DNA of 64,000 nucleotides from an uncultured Pirellulaceae bacterium (GCA_937929805.1 CALFUT010000041.1:1-64000), one strand, 5' to 3'. Numbered from the stretch's first letter, positions 16,047 to 26,049 are shown. Made by a program: numbers and translations. Notes: generated by a model from the sequence alone, not told the origin.

Positions 16047-17528
16047 TTAGCGACTGATGGCGTTCAGCTGAGATTGGATGCCGTCAATCTTCTGGATCAG
16101 TTGTTCGACCGCAGATGTTTTCGTTTCCAACACCTCGGTGACCACTTGCTGGTCCGTGCGCAAATTTTTCTGGTCCGACTCTAAGGCGGCGGTCAATTTG
16201 GTACGCTCGGCGATCTGAGCCTGAGTGTCTCGCAGGGTCGCGGTTTGCACTTCGTTACTTTTCTGACGACGTGTTGTCTCTTCTTCGATTTTGGTTGAAG
16301 CGTCGGTCGTGCTGGCCAGCAGGTACGGGTAGTCTCGCAAAGGTCGGACGTAATAACGTTCGATCTCTTCCACAGGCTCGGTACTTGGAAACGGTGGAAC
16401 CTGAGTTCCATCGCTGCGGCTATATCCGGCTGCGTTAACCGAGTCGACCGAAACGACGTTATCTTCTTCGAATTGAACTTCCTTGCCGAGGTGCAACGAC
16501 GATTCGACCGCCAGACCTGTCGCGGTGAAAGGTCCATCGGTTGCTAGGTTTCCTTCGGAGTCAACTTGGTAACTTTTCCGTGACTTGCCGGTGAAGCGAT
16601 ACCGAACAAAAATCTCCTCAGGCGCCGGTTCGAACTTGGTGACGATCCGATTCGGCTGCGCGTCGATCCAGTTTTGAATCGTGCCCAATGGGACACCGTC
16701 AAATGTGTATCGATCAAGCAGTTCTTCGTATTCGCGGGTGTTTGGTTCTATGCCGACACGGTCGGGGTTGAGTAATCCATTTTGCAGAAACTTTCGTAGT
16801 TCGCTCAAATCAATCTCTGCATCTTCGTCAAGTTTGGCGACTCGCCGAAAAGCATTCTGCACCGTGTCGTGCCGATCGAGCGGCATCTTTTCAAATAATG
16901 ACCAAGTGGTTGTTGGGTCGGTGTACTGCTCCGGATCAGTGATGAACTCTGGCGCTAGTTTGAGTGACTCGGGCGTTTCTTCGATGACGCGAACCGAACC
17001 GATGTAACCGATCGGGACTCGTGGAGGAGGCGTGTTTGCGTTATCGCCATCACCTTTGGGAACTGGTGCGACGCCTTCTGCGAATGCAAACAGGACAACG
17101 TTTTCTAGCTTGACGCCATTCTCGCCGCTGTTGGGACGAGCACTGGGGAACTTGAAGATGATGTTGTCGCCGTCAGCGGTTACTGAACCTCTTGACCAAA
17201 CTCGGCCTCGACCCGCCATGACCAGCGCCAGTTCTTGGCTGACGCCGCGGAGCGAATCTTGGGAGTACGTCGTGGAATCGATGTCGCCAGAAACTTGCAG
17301 GTTTGCTTGGCTGACTAGGCGTTCGGCCCGTTGTTCAGCATCCAACGCGGCTTTCTGTTGTTTGTAGCGCAATGAGCCAACCTGAGCCAAGCCAATCGTA
17401 GCGGCGAGCCCGGCGATGAACGTCAGCATCAGAAATAGCACATTGACCCAGTGCCAAGACTGGGAGGCAAAGTACACGCACACGCACAGAGCGATGAACA
17501 CGATACTGACGACAGCAATTGAAATCAT
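16047..17528 (-). CDS. Membrane-anchored coiled-coil protein, planctomycete-type hypothetical
   Basis: About 493 residues from the ATG at 17528 (MISIAVVSIVFIALCVCV). Two N-terminal membrane helices (IAVVSIVFIALCVCVYFA and VLFLMLTFIAGLAATIGLA) are followed by a helical segment (QQKAALDAEQRAERLVSQ). A large, probably periplasmic, mixed domain of about 300 residues comes next, and the C-terminus is coiled coil (ERTKLTAALESDQKNLRTDQQVV to LIQKIDGIQSQLNAIS). No enzyme motif is seen. It has the same topology as the 488-aa protein at 57.3 kb (N-terminal anchor plus coiled coil) but no obvious sequence relation. Function unknown. Confidence 0.7.
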   Translation of the reverse strand: MISIAVVSIVFIALCVCVYFASQSWHWVNVLFLMLTFIAGLAATIGLAQVGSLRYKQQKAALDAEQRAERLVSQANLQVSGDIDSTTYSQDSLRGVSQELALVMAGRGRVWSRGSVTADGDNIIFKFPSARPNSGENGVKLENVVLFAFAEGVAPVPKGDGDNANTPPPRVPIGYIGSVRVIEETPESLKLAPEFITDPEQYTDPTTTWSLFEKMPLDRHDTVQNAFRRVAKLDEDAEIDLSELRKFLQNGLLNPDRVGIEPNTREYEELLDRYTFDGVPLGTIQNWIDAQPNRIVTKFEPAPEEIFVRYRFTGKSRKSYQVDSEGNLATDGPFTATGLAVESSLHLGKEVQFEEDNVVSVDSVNAAGYSRSDGTQVPPFPSTEPVEEIERYYVRPLRDYPYLLASTTDASTKIEEETTRRQKSNEVQTATLRDTQAQIAERTKLTAALESDQKNLRTDQQVVTEVLETKTSAVEQLIQKIDGIQSQLNAISR

Positions 17529-17922
17529 GATGGTTTCCAAGCAGCCCACACCATCAGATGCGGGGCGAAGAATGTAAAGATTTTCGGATCAGGTAGCTTT
17601 TGCGGCAGCTTGGGTGGCTGGACGGACATCTAATAATACAACGACCGGCAACTGGGCCAACCGAAAAGCCTCGTATCCGACGTTGAAAGACCAGGAAAAT
17701 CCGGCTTTCGCCTCGTTTCGTGAGACCATTTTCATTTATCGACGAATCGCCGACCGACTTGCGGTCTGTTTCTTTTGTCGACCATCACACGGCTGCAAAC
17801 CCACAATATTTCAAGTCAAAACCGTCATCAGCCCGATGATCCCTACATATGGATCATTCTGATCAGACCGCATGGGTTCCCGCGCCCCAGCGAATTGATC
17901 AACCGAGAGCGTTCGTCTTTCG
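17529..17922. other. Divergent promoter region, no gene
   Basis: About 390 bp between the 493-aa gene (minus) and the efflux set (plus). It should carry promoters for both. No hairpin, operator or RNA was recognised. The small ORFs show no features. Confidence 0.45.
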
Positions 17923-20754
17923 GTGAAAGGAAACGTTTTGTCGTCGACCCAGAACTGCACCCTGCCCTGCGCGAAGTATGCGCCAACGAAAGATGCGCCA
18001 ACGAAGATCGCTGGCGTATTCTGCGTGTTGGCGATTGTCTGCGCGGGAGGTCTGCTGGTTGTTTCGAGTGGCTGCCACCGATCAAGAGCCGAGTTTCGCC
18101 GGCAGGCGGATCTCGAGGCCTGTCAGTTGATCAAGCAGAAGGCGAACGACCCTCGCTGGGATTCGGCGTCGGGAAACATCTTGCCCGATCCGGCGTCACG
18201 GTTGTTTGATCCGTTTTGTCCTGACCATATTCCGCTGCCGCCCGATGATCCGATATCGCATCGACTGATGCACTGCGTGGATTGCAAACCGGGATACCCG
18301 TGTTGGCACGCCAACGGGGATCAAGAAACGATCGATAACGGAAACTGGCAATCCAGTCTGCCGATCAATGATCGTGGGCAAGTGGTGCTGGATCTCGATT
18401 CGGCCTATCAACTGGCGCTGTTGCACTCGCCCGATTTGCAGCAGCAGCGCGAGACGCTTTATCTTTCAGCGCTTGAGGTTAGCCTGCAGCGTTTTGGTTT
18501 TGATTCACAATTGTTTGCTGGATTCAATTCCTTTCTGACGACGCAGGGTCGACAGCGCACAGGGACGGGACAATCGTCGACGACGTTATCCAATCAGTTG
18601 GGCGCCAACGGAGAGGGAATTAATTTCAGCAGACTGGGAATCACCGGCACGACATTGACCGCCGGAATTGCCAACACAATTCTCTGGAACTTTTCTGGCA
18701 ACAACACACAGACCGCGAACTCGTTGGTCAATTTCTCATTGATCCAACCGCTGTTGCGCGATGCAGGACGAGAAAGAATTTTGGAGTCGTTGACTCAGGC
18801 TGAGCGGACGCTGTTGGCAAACGTCCGGCAGTTGGCTCGTTTTCGTCGTGGCTTGTTCCTTCAGGTTGCCGTCGGTCGTAACTCCAATAGCGATCTTTCT
18901 CTCGGAGGAGATTTTTTAGGTCTGCCCGCACCCGCTTCCAGCGACGTTGGCGGGTTTGTCGGGTTGCAGCAGCGTCAGCAATTGATTCGAAATCAGGCGT
19001 TCATCGTGAAGCAGCTGGAGGGCGTGTTGGACCAGTTTCGTGAACTGTTTTTGCGGGAGCGAATCAACGCGATTCAAGTCAAGCAGTTCGAATCCACGGT
19101 CTATCAACAGCAGCAGAGTTTGTTGGTGTCACGAAATCAATACCTGAATGCACTTGACAACTTCAAGCAATTGTTAGGATTGCCACCGGACCTAGACATG
19201 TTGATTGAAGATCCGTTCTTGGATCGGTTTGAGTTGATCGATGATCAATTGAACAACCGTCTGGACGAAGTGGCCAAGCTTCGCAACGACGCTGGACTGA
19301 TTCTAAGCGACTTGAGTGATTTGCTTATCGACACCAAACTGACGGGACCGGATGCCACCGGGATTGCAGATGCAGATGCGGATCAAACATTGAATTTTGA
19401 TGATTTGTCGACCGGAATTGACGCTCTTCGAGAAAAACTTGACACGGGGCTGCGATTGGCCGATGCGATCATTGGGGACGACCAAGCGTTGCTAAATTCC
19501 GACCTGATGAAGTTGAGCGACGCTAGAACAGATCGTCTTGAATATTTGGCGGCCATTCGAAAACAACTGAAGGCAGGAACGATCGACGCTGGAGTCGAAC
19601 TGCGTTTGTTTGAGGACTCGTCGATTCCTCAGCAAGAAGAATTAAAACGAATTTTGACAGGCGAATCTGGGTTGGTATCGGCCGTCAAACGAATTGCGGA
19701 ACAATTGAAAGCCACTTCGGAAACACTCGATGAGTTTTCTGATTCCGGTGATGTGGCAACCGAAGCCAGTCGAAATCGTCTGACACAAACGCTTCAATCG
19801 GCGCCTGAACAGTTGGGGGATCTGGCAAATGTGCTGCTGGATATGTCGCTGTTGCAGGCCAAGATTCGTTCGAATTCGATCGAGGTCACCGACGTGCAAC
19901 TTGCACCGGCCATGGCGACCGAGATTGCGAGATTTTTTCGTCGCGACTGGATGAATGCGAGGGCCAGCTTGGTGGATCAATGGCGGCAGATCGAATTTGT
20001 GGCTGACCAATTGGATGGCAATATCGATTTAGTCTTTGCAGGGGATATCGGCAACGAGACCGATAACCCGTTCCGACTGAACTACGAAAACGGTCAGCTG
20101 CAAGCCGGGCTGCGGTTTGATGCCCCTATTGTTCGGTTGGCAGAGCGTAACGACTACCGGCAAGCCATTATCGAATACGAACAGGATCGTCGCCGGATGT
20201 ATCAGTTCGAGGACGAGGTCAAGCGGAACTTGCGCCAAACGCTGCGGACAATCGAGCAGAATAAGATTTTGTTCGAGTTGAATCGTCGCAGTGTTCAAGT
20301 GAACATCGAACAGGTGGAACTCAACCGGTACGCTTTGGAGGAACCCGTTCGCCCCGGCGCGGGGAATGCGGCTCGGTTGGGTGCCACGACGGCTCGTGAC
20401 TTGACTCAAGCCTTGACGGGGCTCAACTCGGCTCTGAACGACATTCTTGAGACGTGGGTCGAGTACGAATCACTGCGTATGAATCTTGATTTTGACTTAG
20501 GGACGATGCAGCTTGACGAAAGCTTTCGGTGGGTGGACCCGGGAAATATCGATGTTGGCATCGCGGACTTTGCTGCCAGTATGATGGGATTGAATGTTAC
20601 CGGCGTTGGGTTTTCGGCGGTCGGTGCCATGCAGGCGGATGAAACACCGCAAGATCGTCCCGTCGAGTCCGATGAGGTGCCGCAACCGGCATTTGAGGAA
20701 GAATCTCCTGCCGTGGAATTGTTGGAACCCGAACTTTCCGCACCGACTTCTTGA
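17923..20754 (+). CDS. TolC-family outer-membrane efflux lipoprotein, unusually long
   Basis: Up to 943 residues. The start is GTG 17923 or, with a better ribosome site (AAAGGA), TTG 17938. A lipoprotein signal (IAGVFCVLAIVCAGGLLVVSSGC) is followed by a Cys/His-bearing segment (MHCVDCKPGYPCWHANGDQE). TolC-type repeats come next: LDSAYQLALLHSPDLQQQRE, SLIQPLLRDAGRERILESL, and in the second half AGLRFDAPIVRLAERNDYRQ and LRQTLRTIEQNKILFELNRR. TolC proteins are usually 430-500 residues; the extra length is a helical insert between about residues 420 and 680 (LRNDAGLILSDLSDLLIDTK to ANVLLDMSLLQAKI). It forms the outer-membrane duct for the adaptor and ATPase encoded next. Confidence 0.85.
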   Translation: MKGNVLSSTQNCTLPCAKYAPTKDAPTKIAGVFCVLAIVCAGGLLVVSSGCHRSRAEFRRQADLEACQLIKQKANDPRWDSASGNILPDPASRLFDPFCPDHIPLPPDDPISHRLMHCVDCKPGYPCWHANGDQETIDNGNWQSSLPINDRGQVVLDLDSAYQLALLHSPDLQQQRETLYLSALEVSLQRFGFDSQLFAGFNSFLTTQGRQRTGTGQSSTTLSNQLGANGEGINFSRLGITGTTLTAGIANTILWNFSGNNTQTANSLVNFSLIQPLLRDAGRERILESLTQAERTLLANVRQLARFRRGLFLQVAVGRNSNSDLSLGGDFLGLPAPASSDVGGFVGLQQRQQLIRNQAFIVKQLEGVLDQFRELFLRERINAIQVKQFESTVYQQQQSLLVSRNQYLNALDNFKQLLGLPPDLDMLIEDPFLDRFELIDDQLNNRLDEVAKLRNDAGLILSDLSDLLIDTKLTGPDATGIADADADQTLNFDDLSTGIDALREKLDTGLRLADAIIGDDQALLNSDLMKLSDARTDRLEYLAAIRKQLKAGTIDAGVELRLFEDSSIPQQEELKRILTGESGLVSAVKRIAEQLKATSETLDEFSDSGDVATEASRNRLTQTLQSAPEQLGDLANVLLDMSLLQAKIRSNSIEVTDVQLAPAMATEIARFFRRDWMNARASLVDQWRQIEFVADQLDGNIDLVFAGDIGNETDNPFRLNYENGQLQAGLRFDAPIVRLAERNDYRQAIIEYEQDRRRMYQFEDEVKRNLRQTLRTIEQNKILFELNRRSVQVNIEQVELNRYALEEPVRPGAGNAARLGATTARDLTQALTGLNSALNDILETWVEYESLRMNLDFDLGTMQLDESFRWVDPGNIDVGIADFAASMMGLNVTGVGFSAVGAMQADETPQDRPVESDEVPQPAFEEESPAVELLEPELSAPTS

Positions 20755-20869
20755 ATCGTCTAAATCACTTCGCCCCGATCTGGCGTTTAAGCGGTTACAA
20801 TACACTTGGAGCAAACTCGGCGGCCGTTGAACGACGCTGAACAACCCGCGTCTCGTTTTGAATGATCTA

Positions 20870-22555
20870 ATGAACCGCCATTTCAACAAGTCTTCGCGAA
20901 CTCGCCACGGAGGGATCGCGACCAAACTGGTCGTGGCTGCCGTCGTGCTGGGCTGCATCGGCGCTGCGGGATGGTATTGGTACCAACAGCAGGAACAGCC
21001 GCTTGCCGAGCAACCGATCACGGTGAAAGTGGTTCGAGGCCAATTCGTTGCCCACGTGCTTGATCAGGGCGAGATCCAAAGTAGCGAAAATGTTGAGATT
21101 CGCTGCGAAGTCAAACAGAGAAATTCAGCCTTGAGAGTCTTAGAGCTGATTCCTGAAGGAACGGATGTCGGGCCGGGTGATTTTCTTTTGCAGCTGGAGA
21201 CCACTTCGTTTGAAACGGAGCTTGAGCAACAAAAAATTATTTTGGCCAACGCTAGGACTCAAGTGATTCAGGCGGAGGCACTGTACGCGACTGCGAAGGC
21301 CGCTAAGCAAGAGTACGAGGAAGGCACCTACGTTGAGTTACGCAAGACGATCGAGAACGAGGTCTTTGATGCCGAGAGTGCGATTCAAACGGCGATGCAA
21401 CAACTCAATCAGGCCAAAGCGGTTCTGGAGCACAGCAAGAAACTTCAAGCACGAGGCTTCATTACTCGTCAGCAGTTGATTTCCGATCAGTTTGCCGTCA
21501 AGACTGCTGAGATCGCGGCGGAGAAAGGTCGGAACTCGGATGAACTGGCTCGCAAGAAATTGCACGTGCTGGATGAGATCTCTCGCAAGAAGGAACTGAT
21601 TCGATTGGAAAGTGAAATTAAGTCCGCCGAAGTTCAACTGGCCAGCCAACAAGAAGCACTGCGAGTAGAACAGGCGACCGAACGCACAATTCTGAGACAG
21701 ATTGCCAAGTGCACCGTGGTCGTTCCCGAGGGCGTTACTGGCCAGGTTGTGTATGCGGTTGAGCGTCAACGCGGTGACGATTGGGTGCTAGAAAAAGGGA
21801 TTGAAGTTCGCCAAAACCAAGTTCTGATTCGATTGCCTAACCCAAACAAGATGGAAGTCAAAGCGCTTGTCAATGAACAGAGTATCACTCGGGTTCGCGT
21901 CGACATGCCAGTTCTGATTCAAGTGGATGCCCTGAGTGATGTGAAGCTAAAGGGCGTCGTGACGAAGGTGAATCAATACGCGGAATCCGGCGGTTGGATG
22001 AGATCTTCAGTGCGAAAGTACGGAGTTTTTATTCAAATTGTTGATCCACCGCCGGCTCTTAAGCCGGGGATGAACGCGTCGGTTTCGATCCAGACTAGTT
22101 ACGAAAAAGGAGCACTTCAGGCACCTTTGCAAACGGTTTACGGAGTGCAGGATCGTCAGTTCTGCTTAGCCGTACGCGGGGTCGGCGATTATGAAACGCT
22201 TGAGGTTGCCGTGGGTGGTGACAATTCGGAAATGGTCATGTTCAATTCTGGAGTTACCGAAGGAACCGAACTGGTCATGAACCCGTCGGCGTACAAACAC
22301 TTGATGGAACTGCCAGAGATCAAGCGTGACCGCCGGATCAAGCTGCCTCCGGGATCGCGCGCGGCAGTCGATCGATCGCAGTGGAAGGCACCCGCCAAGG
22401 TGGTTCCGGCCAATGGTGGACGTGTCGGAAAGGTTGCGCCGGTGAAAGAGGAACCGAAAGGTCGCGTCTCAAAATCGGGGTCGCCTGAAACGGCTTTGAA
22501 AACGAAGCGACTCGAAAAGACTTCGAGTTCACAGGGTCAGGAGGTCGGCAGTTGA
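20870..22555 (+). CDS. HlyD/MacA-type periplasmic adaptor of an efflux system
   Basis: About 561 residues from the ATG at 20870; TTG 20858 is the alternative. One N-terminal membrane anchor (LVVAAVVLGCIGAAGWYWYQ), then the lipoyl/barrel half (VVRGQFVAHVLDQGEIQSSE). A long alpha-hairpin follows (QQKIILANARTQVIQAEALY to LASQQEALRVEQATERTIL), and then the returning barrel (CTVVVPEGVTGQVVY, VLIRLPNPNKMEVKALVNE, LKPGMNASVSIQT). The C-terminal 80 residues are Lys/Pro-rich, longer than usual. It bridges the inner-membrane transporter to the TolC-like protein. It lies 115 bp after the TolC-like gene and overlaps the next start by translational coupling. Confidence 0.9.
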   Translation: MNRHFNKSSRTRHGGIATKLVVAAVVLGCIGAAGWYWYQQQEQPLAEQPITVKVVRGQFVAHVLDQGEIQSSENVEIRCEVKQRNSALRVLELIPEGTDVGPGDFLLQLETTSFETELEQQKIILANARTQVIQAEALYATAKAAKQEYEEGTYVELRKTIENEVFDAESAIQTAMQQLNQAKAVLEHSKKLQARGFITRQQLISDQFAVKTAEIAAEKGRNSDELARKKLHVLDEISRKKELIRLESEIKSAEVQLASQQEALRVEQATERTILRQIAKCTVVVPEGVTGQVVYAVERQRGDDWVLEKGIEVRQNQVLIRLPNPNKMEVKALVNEQSITRVRVDMPVLIQVDALSDVKLKGVVTKVNQYAESGGWMRSSVRKYGVFIQIVDPPPALKPGMNASVSIQTSYEKGALQAPLQTVYGVQDRQFCLAVRGVGDYETLEVAVGGDNSEMVMFNSGVTEGTELVMNPSAYKHLMELPEIKRDRRIKLPPGSRAAVDRSQWKAPAKVVPANGGRVGKVAPVKEEPKGRVSKSGSPETALKTKRLEKTSSSQGQEVGS

Positions 22556-23301
22556 GTGACCGACCTGCGAGCACGATTTCTGATTCTGCAATGGCGGCAG
22601 AAATTCACGAACTTCAAAAACACTACGTGCTGAAAAGCGAAACAGTCCGCGCGTTGCGAGGTGTTTCGTTCAAAGTGCCTCAGGGAGATTACGTCGCCAT
22701 CATGGGGCCTTCCGGATCGGGCAAGAGTACGTTGCTGAATTTGCTGGGCTGTTTGGATCGGCCTACGGCTGGTTCGTACCTGCTGGGCGATCGCGATGTC
22801 GCTCAGATGAGCGACGATCAACTTTCCCACATGCGTGCTTCAAGCATCGGGTTCGTGTTTCAGTCGTACAATCTGATTCCTCAGCTCAGCGTTGTCGAAA
22901 ACATTGAAGTGCCTTTGTACTACCTTGGCCGCTTGAATGCGAAGTCGCGTCAACGCACGATTGAGCTGGCGGAAATGGTTGGCTTGGGCGATCGACTTAG
23001 CCACCGACCAGCGCAGTTGTCGGGTGGTCAACAACAGCGGGTTGCGATTGCTCGGTCGCTGGTCAATGACCCGCGTTTTATCTTGGCGGATGAAGCGACA
23101 GGAAACCTAGACTCGGTCACGACCGAGGAAATTCTGGCGTTGTTCGAACGGCTGAACGAGGAAGGTCGTACCATCATCATGGTGACTCACGAAGACGAGG
23201 TCGCCGAACACGCGAAACGTGTCATTCGTTTACGAGACGGTTTGATTCAATCGGATGATCCCGTTGTTGGGCGAAAAATTCTTGCCTCCTCAGCCGATTA
23301 G
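22552..23301 (+). CDS. ABC transporter ATP-binding protein, MacB/LolD type
   Basis: 249 residues. The start is a TTG overlapping the stop of the adaptor gene (TTGA), preceded by a good ribosome site (AGGAGG). It is a complete ATPase: Walker A GPSGSGKST, Q-loop FQSYNLIPQ, signature LSGGQQQRVAIARSL, Walker B FILADEATGNLDS and H-loop MVTHEDE. The sequence type (VRALRGVSFKVPQGDYVAIMG, YNLIPQLSVVENIEVPL) is that of MacB/LolD/FtsE partners of FtsX-type permeases. No permease follows within 360 bp, so the operon is incomplete; the nearest FtsX/MacB-type permease in the window is 46689-48035. Confidence 0.93.
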   Translation: MSDRPASTISDSAMAAEIHELQKHYVLKSETVRALRGVSFKVPQGDYVAIMGPSGSGKSTLLNLLGCLDRPTAGSYLLGDRDVAQMSDDQLSHMRASSIGFVFQSYNLIPQLSVVENIEVPLYYLGRLNAKSRQRTIELAEMVGLGDRLSHRPAQLSGGQQQRVAIARSLVNDPRFILADEATGNLDSVTTEEILALFERLNEEGRTIIMVTHEDEVAEHAKRVIRLRDGLIQSDDPVVGRKILASSAD

Positions 23302-23662
23302 TGTTTCGCTATCGTCGCTGCCCAGAATCAAATTTATCTGCGGCAGCGTGCGCAGCGTTGTCCCTGCGATGGTGATTTTGGCTTAGCTTGGGCGCTCAAA
23401 CGCGTCCTCAAAAGCGTTAAGGGCGACCTGCCGGGTTCCCATCATTGTTACAGAGCTCGCTAAAGGACTCGTTTACTTGAGGATTCGACGGAAATTGGCC
23501 GCAAGGAGCCTGAATTCAGATTCAGCGAATGAGCGATCTGCTTAAACTGGGTGCTCTCATCAATTCACGCCCGCCGCGTCGCACGAAGTAGTCAGTCCGA
23601 TCGATTCGCTCAACCGCCCCAATCCATTCCCCGCAAGCACGACGCCGTCGAGGCTAAGTGCT
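23302..23662. other. Intergenic, no gene seen
   Basis: This is 361 bp between the ATPase gene and the flippase-like gene. No permease fragment, hairpin terminator or repeat was recognised. Confidence 0.5.
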
Positions 23663-24997
23663 TTGGTCAAGCATTTGCCGGTGACGCTGTTTTGGGCATT
23701 GGTGGGGCAGGCGCTTTTGAGCATGACCCGGTTCCTGACTTCCATTTCGGTGGGAGGTAGATTCTCGCACGATGATGGCTCCGTTTCCGGGATGGGTTCG
23801 CCTGAACAGCTTGGGTATTACTCGACCGCGTTTGGGATCTTGATTTTGTTGATTGCGGTGCACGAGGCTTTCGTCACGACTCCCATGACGGTTTTCAGTC
23901 AGTCGGATCGAACTGAAGAACGTCAGAAAACACTCTCCGGAAGCATGTTGATCACTTCGTTGTTGTTGATTGGCATTTTGGTCATCTGCGGCGGAGTCTA
24001 TTGCGCGTGGATGACGACGGCGCAGATTTTTAGCGAATCAGCAACCGTCGTGATAATCATCATGCTGCTAATCGCGCCGTTGCAGTTGTTGCGAGAATTT
24101 TCACGACGTTGGTTGTTAGCGAACTTGGAAGTTCGGCCAAGTGCGATTTTGGAATTTCTGACTGCCACGGTGCTTGTTGCCGCGTTGGCCGTCGCGGTCA
24201 TAAACGCAAAGATGACGGCTACCGTCGTCTTCTGTTTCATTGGCGGTGTCAATCTTTTGGCGCTGGTGGGGTGTTGGACCGTCTATCGGCATCGGTTCCG
24301 ATTTCAGCCGTCGGACATCAAGGTTACGGCTGGAAGGAATTTCCGTTACGGGCGATGGGTGGCAGGTGAGAATATTTGCTCGACCATCATGATGTACCAG
24401 TGTATTTGGCTGCTAACGGTTTACGTCAGCGAAGAGGCTGCCGGCGTATTTTTCGCCTGCTTCACCGTGGTTCTAATGGCGAACCCGTTTCTGCTGGGCG
24501 TTTGCAGTATCTTGGCACCTCGTTCGGCGCGAGAGTTTCATGAACACGGTTTAAAGGGTTTGATTGTTGTTCTGATCCAGTACATCGGTTTGATTCTTGT
24601 GGTACTGCTCGGTTTTTCAGCGGTGTTGTGGTTCTTTGGTGAGTCAATTACGAACTTGTTTTTTGGAAACCAGTACAAAGAGTTTTTCAACGCACATTTA
24701 AACGGAAAGAACTTAATCACCCCGACACTAGGGTTGGCACTGCCGTTTTTGGGTGTCAGCTTCGGGTTGACGTGCGGTCTGCTGGCAATCAATCGACCTC
24801 AAGACAGTTTCTATTCTTCGGTTGTCGGATTGGTCGCGATTGTGATTGCGATTTTCTTATTCCCTGAAGTCAATTTTCAAAGTACTGCCGTTAGTTTTTT
24901 GATTGCCGTCATTGCGACAATGACTTCCCGGTTGTGTTTTCTGATCTTGGCGTGCCGAAAACTAATGCTGCAAAACGAGTCGCATGCTGCCGCCTGA
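23663..24997 (+). CDS. Wzx/MATE-like polysaccharide flippase family membrane protein
   Basis: Up to 444 residues; the start is a TTG at 23663 with no ATG nearby, so the exact N-terminus is uncertain. About 12 hydrophobic segments are evenly spaced, for example AFGILILLIAVHEAFVTTPM, SGSMLITSLLLIGILVICGG, IMLLIAPLQLLREFSRRWLL, LLALVGCWTVYRHRFRF and LIVVLIQYIGLILVVLLGFSAVLW. Positively charged loops and YYSTAFG near the N-terminus fit the MOP superfamily (polysaccharide or lipid-linked oligosaccharide export). It is probably an exporter of an undecaprenyl-linked glycan. No glycan gene cluster surrounds it. It converges on the DUF4105 gene. Confidence 0.75.
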   Translation: MVKHLPVTLFWALVGQALLSMTRFLTSISVGGRFSHDDGSVSGMGSPEQLGYYSTAFGILILLIAVHEAFVTTPMTVFSQSDRTEERQKTLSGSMLITSLLLIGILVICGGVYCAWMTTAQIFSESATVVIIIMLLIAPLQLLREFSRRWLLANLEVRPSAILEFLTATVLVAALAVAVINAKMTATVVFCFIGGVNLLALVGCWTVYRHRFRFQPSDIKVTAGRNFRYGRWVAGENICSTIMMYQCIWLLTVYVSEEAAGVFFACFTVVLMANPFLLGVCSILAPRSAREFHEHGLKGLIVVLIQYIGLILVVLLGFSAVLWFFGESITNLFFGNQYKEFFNAHLNGKNLITPTLGLALPFLGVSFGLTCGLLAINRPQDSFYSSVVGLVAIVIAIFLFPEVNFQSTAVSFLIAVIATMTSRLCFLILACRKLMLQNESHAAA

Positions 24998-25118
24998 TAG
25001 AGCTGCGGCGTTGGTCAGGTTCGCAAGCTGAGGAGACTATTGACTTGCAGGAATATGATATCTCGACGGGCAACCCAAAACGGGTTTCGGAGCCAAAGCA
25101 GTCACGGCGTAGCTGCGC

Positions 25119-26036
25119 TTACCGATGACTAGGCAATTCAGTTGATCCGGAGTTGGCTTGAGATGCAATCTGCCTCTGTGCCAAGCGTTTCAATGCATCG
25201 CGTTTGGAGCGAATCACTTCAGAAAACTTAGGGTTATCTAAGCTTTCGTTGGCTTCTTCTCGCACTAACGCAATCGCCTGCAAATCTTCGAATGCAATTC
25301 GCCGGTCGAGTAACCCAAGCTCGTACGCGTATTCGGCCGAGTAACCGGGTAGTAGAACTTTCCAGCCGTAGGGAATTCGATTGGGGCTCAATTCGTTGAC
25401 GTGCGACTTCAGGTTGGTTGTGCAATTGTTGGTGAATGTGTGATAGAACTCGGGATTAGCCGCAAGTTTGTTCATCCTTGCCACCACGGATTGGAACAAG
25501 TCCTGAGCTTGTTTTGGCGTTGCGACGGTCGGGTAAATGTAGACGTCGGAATCGCGTTGCGAAGTTCTGACTCCGATCAAGTCACGCTCGTCAGCCAAGA
25601 CGTACATCAATTCCAATTGACGAGTCAGACCTCGCCACGCCGAATAGCCTTCTCCTTTTTCTCGACGGACCTCGACTGATACTCCTAGATAGGTGTCATC
25701 GCTCAATCCGAAACTGAGCAACGTGTGTGCGATCTGTGGCGTGTTGTTAAAGGGGACCACGACGTAATCGACCGACTTGATTTGGTTGACGTTGATTGTT
25801 CGGTCGTAGTGATTTACGACGTAATCGTCGTTTGTCAGGTAACGATTGCTGCGAATGTTTCGAAGCGTGATTTGATCGCCGTTGATCTCGGCAAACGCGG
25901 GTGTCTGAAGTTCTGCGATCCAGTCTCGATCATTGGCCGGTCGGATGCGTTCACTTGGTGTGTTGACGTTCAATCGCGAGCAACCGGTCAGAACGACAAC
26001 GGCCGCGATCGACATGAGTGGGGTCAAGTTTTGCAT
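25119..26036 (-). CDS. DUF4105 (Lnb-like) lipoprotein
   Basis: About 305 residues from the ATG at 26036 (ribosome site GAGGTGG); GTG 26048 is the other option. The lipoprotein signal MSIAAVVVLTGC is followed by the DUF4105 core: VDYVVVPFNNTPQIAHTLLSFG with the conserved His, YLGVSVEVRREKGEGYS, and FYHTFTNNCTTNLKSHVNEL with the invariant Cys-Thr-Thr-Asn. Enterococcal Lnb, a lipoprotein intramolecular transacylase, belongs to this family; transfer of that activity is inference. It is the last gene of a unit with the OstA-like gene (13 bp apart) and kdsC, so an envelope lipid or lipoprotein role is likely. Confidence 0.8.
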   Translation of the reverse strand: MQNLTPLMSIAAVVVLTGCSRLNVNTPSERIRPANDRDWIAELQTPAFAEINGDQITLRNIRSNRYLTNDDYVVNHYDRTINVNQIKSVDYVVVPFNNTPQIAHTLLSFGLSDDTYLGVSVEVRREKGEGYSAWRGLTRQLELMYVLADERDLIGVRTSQRDSDVYIYPTVATPKQAQDLFQSVVARMNKLAANPEFYHTFTNNCTTNLKSHVNELSPNRIPYGWKVLLPGYSAEYAYELGLLDRRIAFEDLQAIALVREEANESLDNPKFSEVIRSKRDALKRLAQRQIASQANSGSTELPSHR

Positions 26037-26049
26037 CGCAAATCCCACC

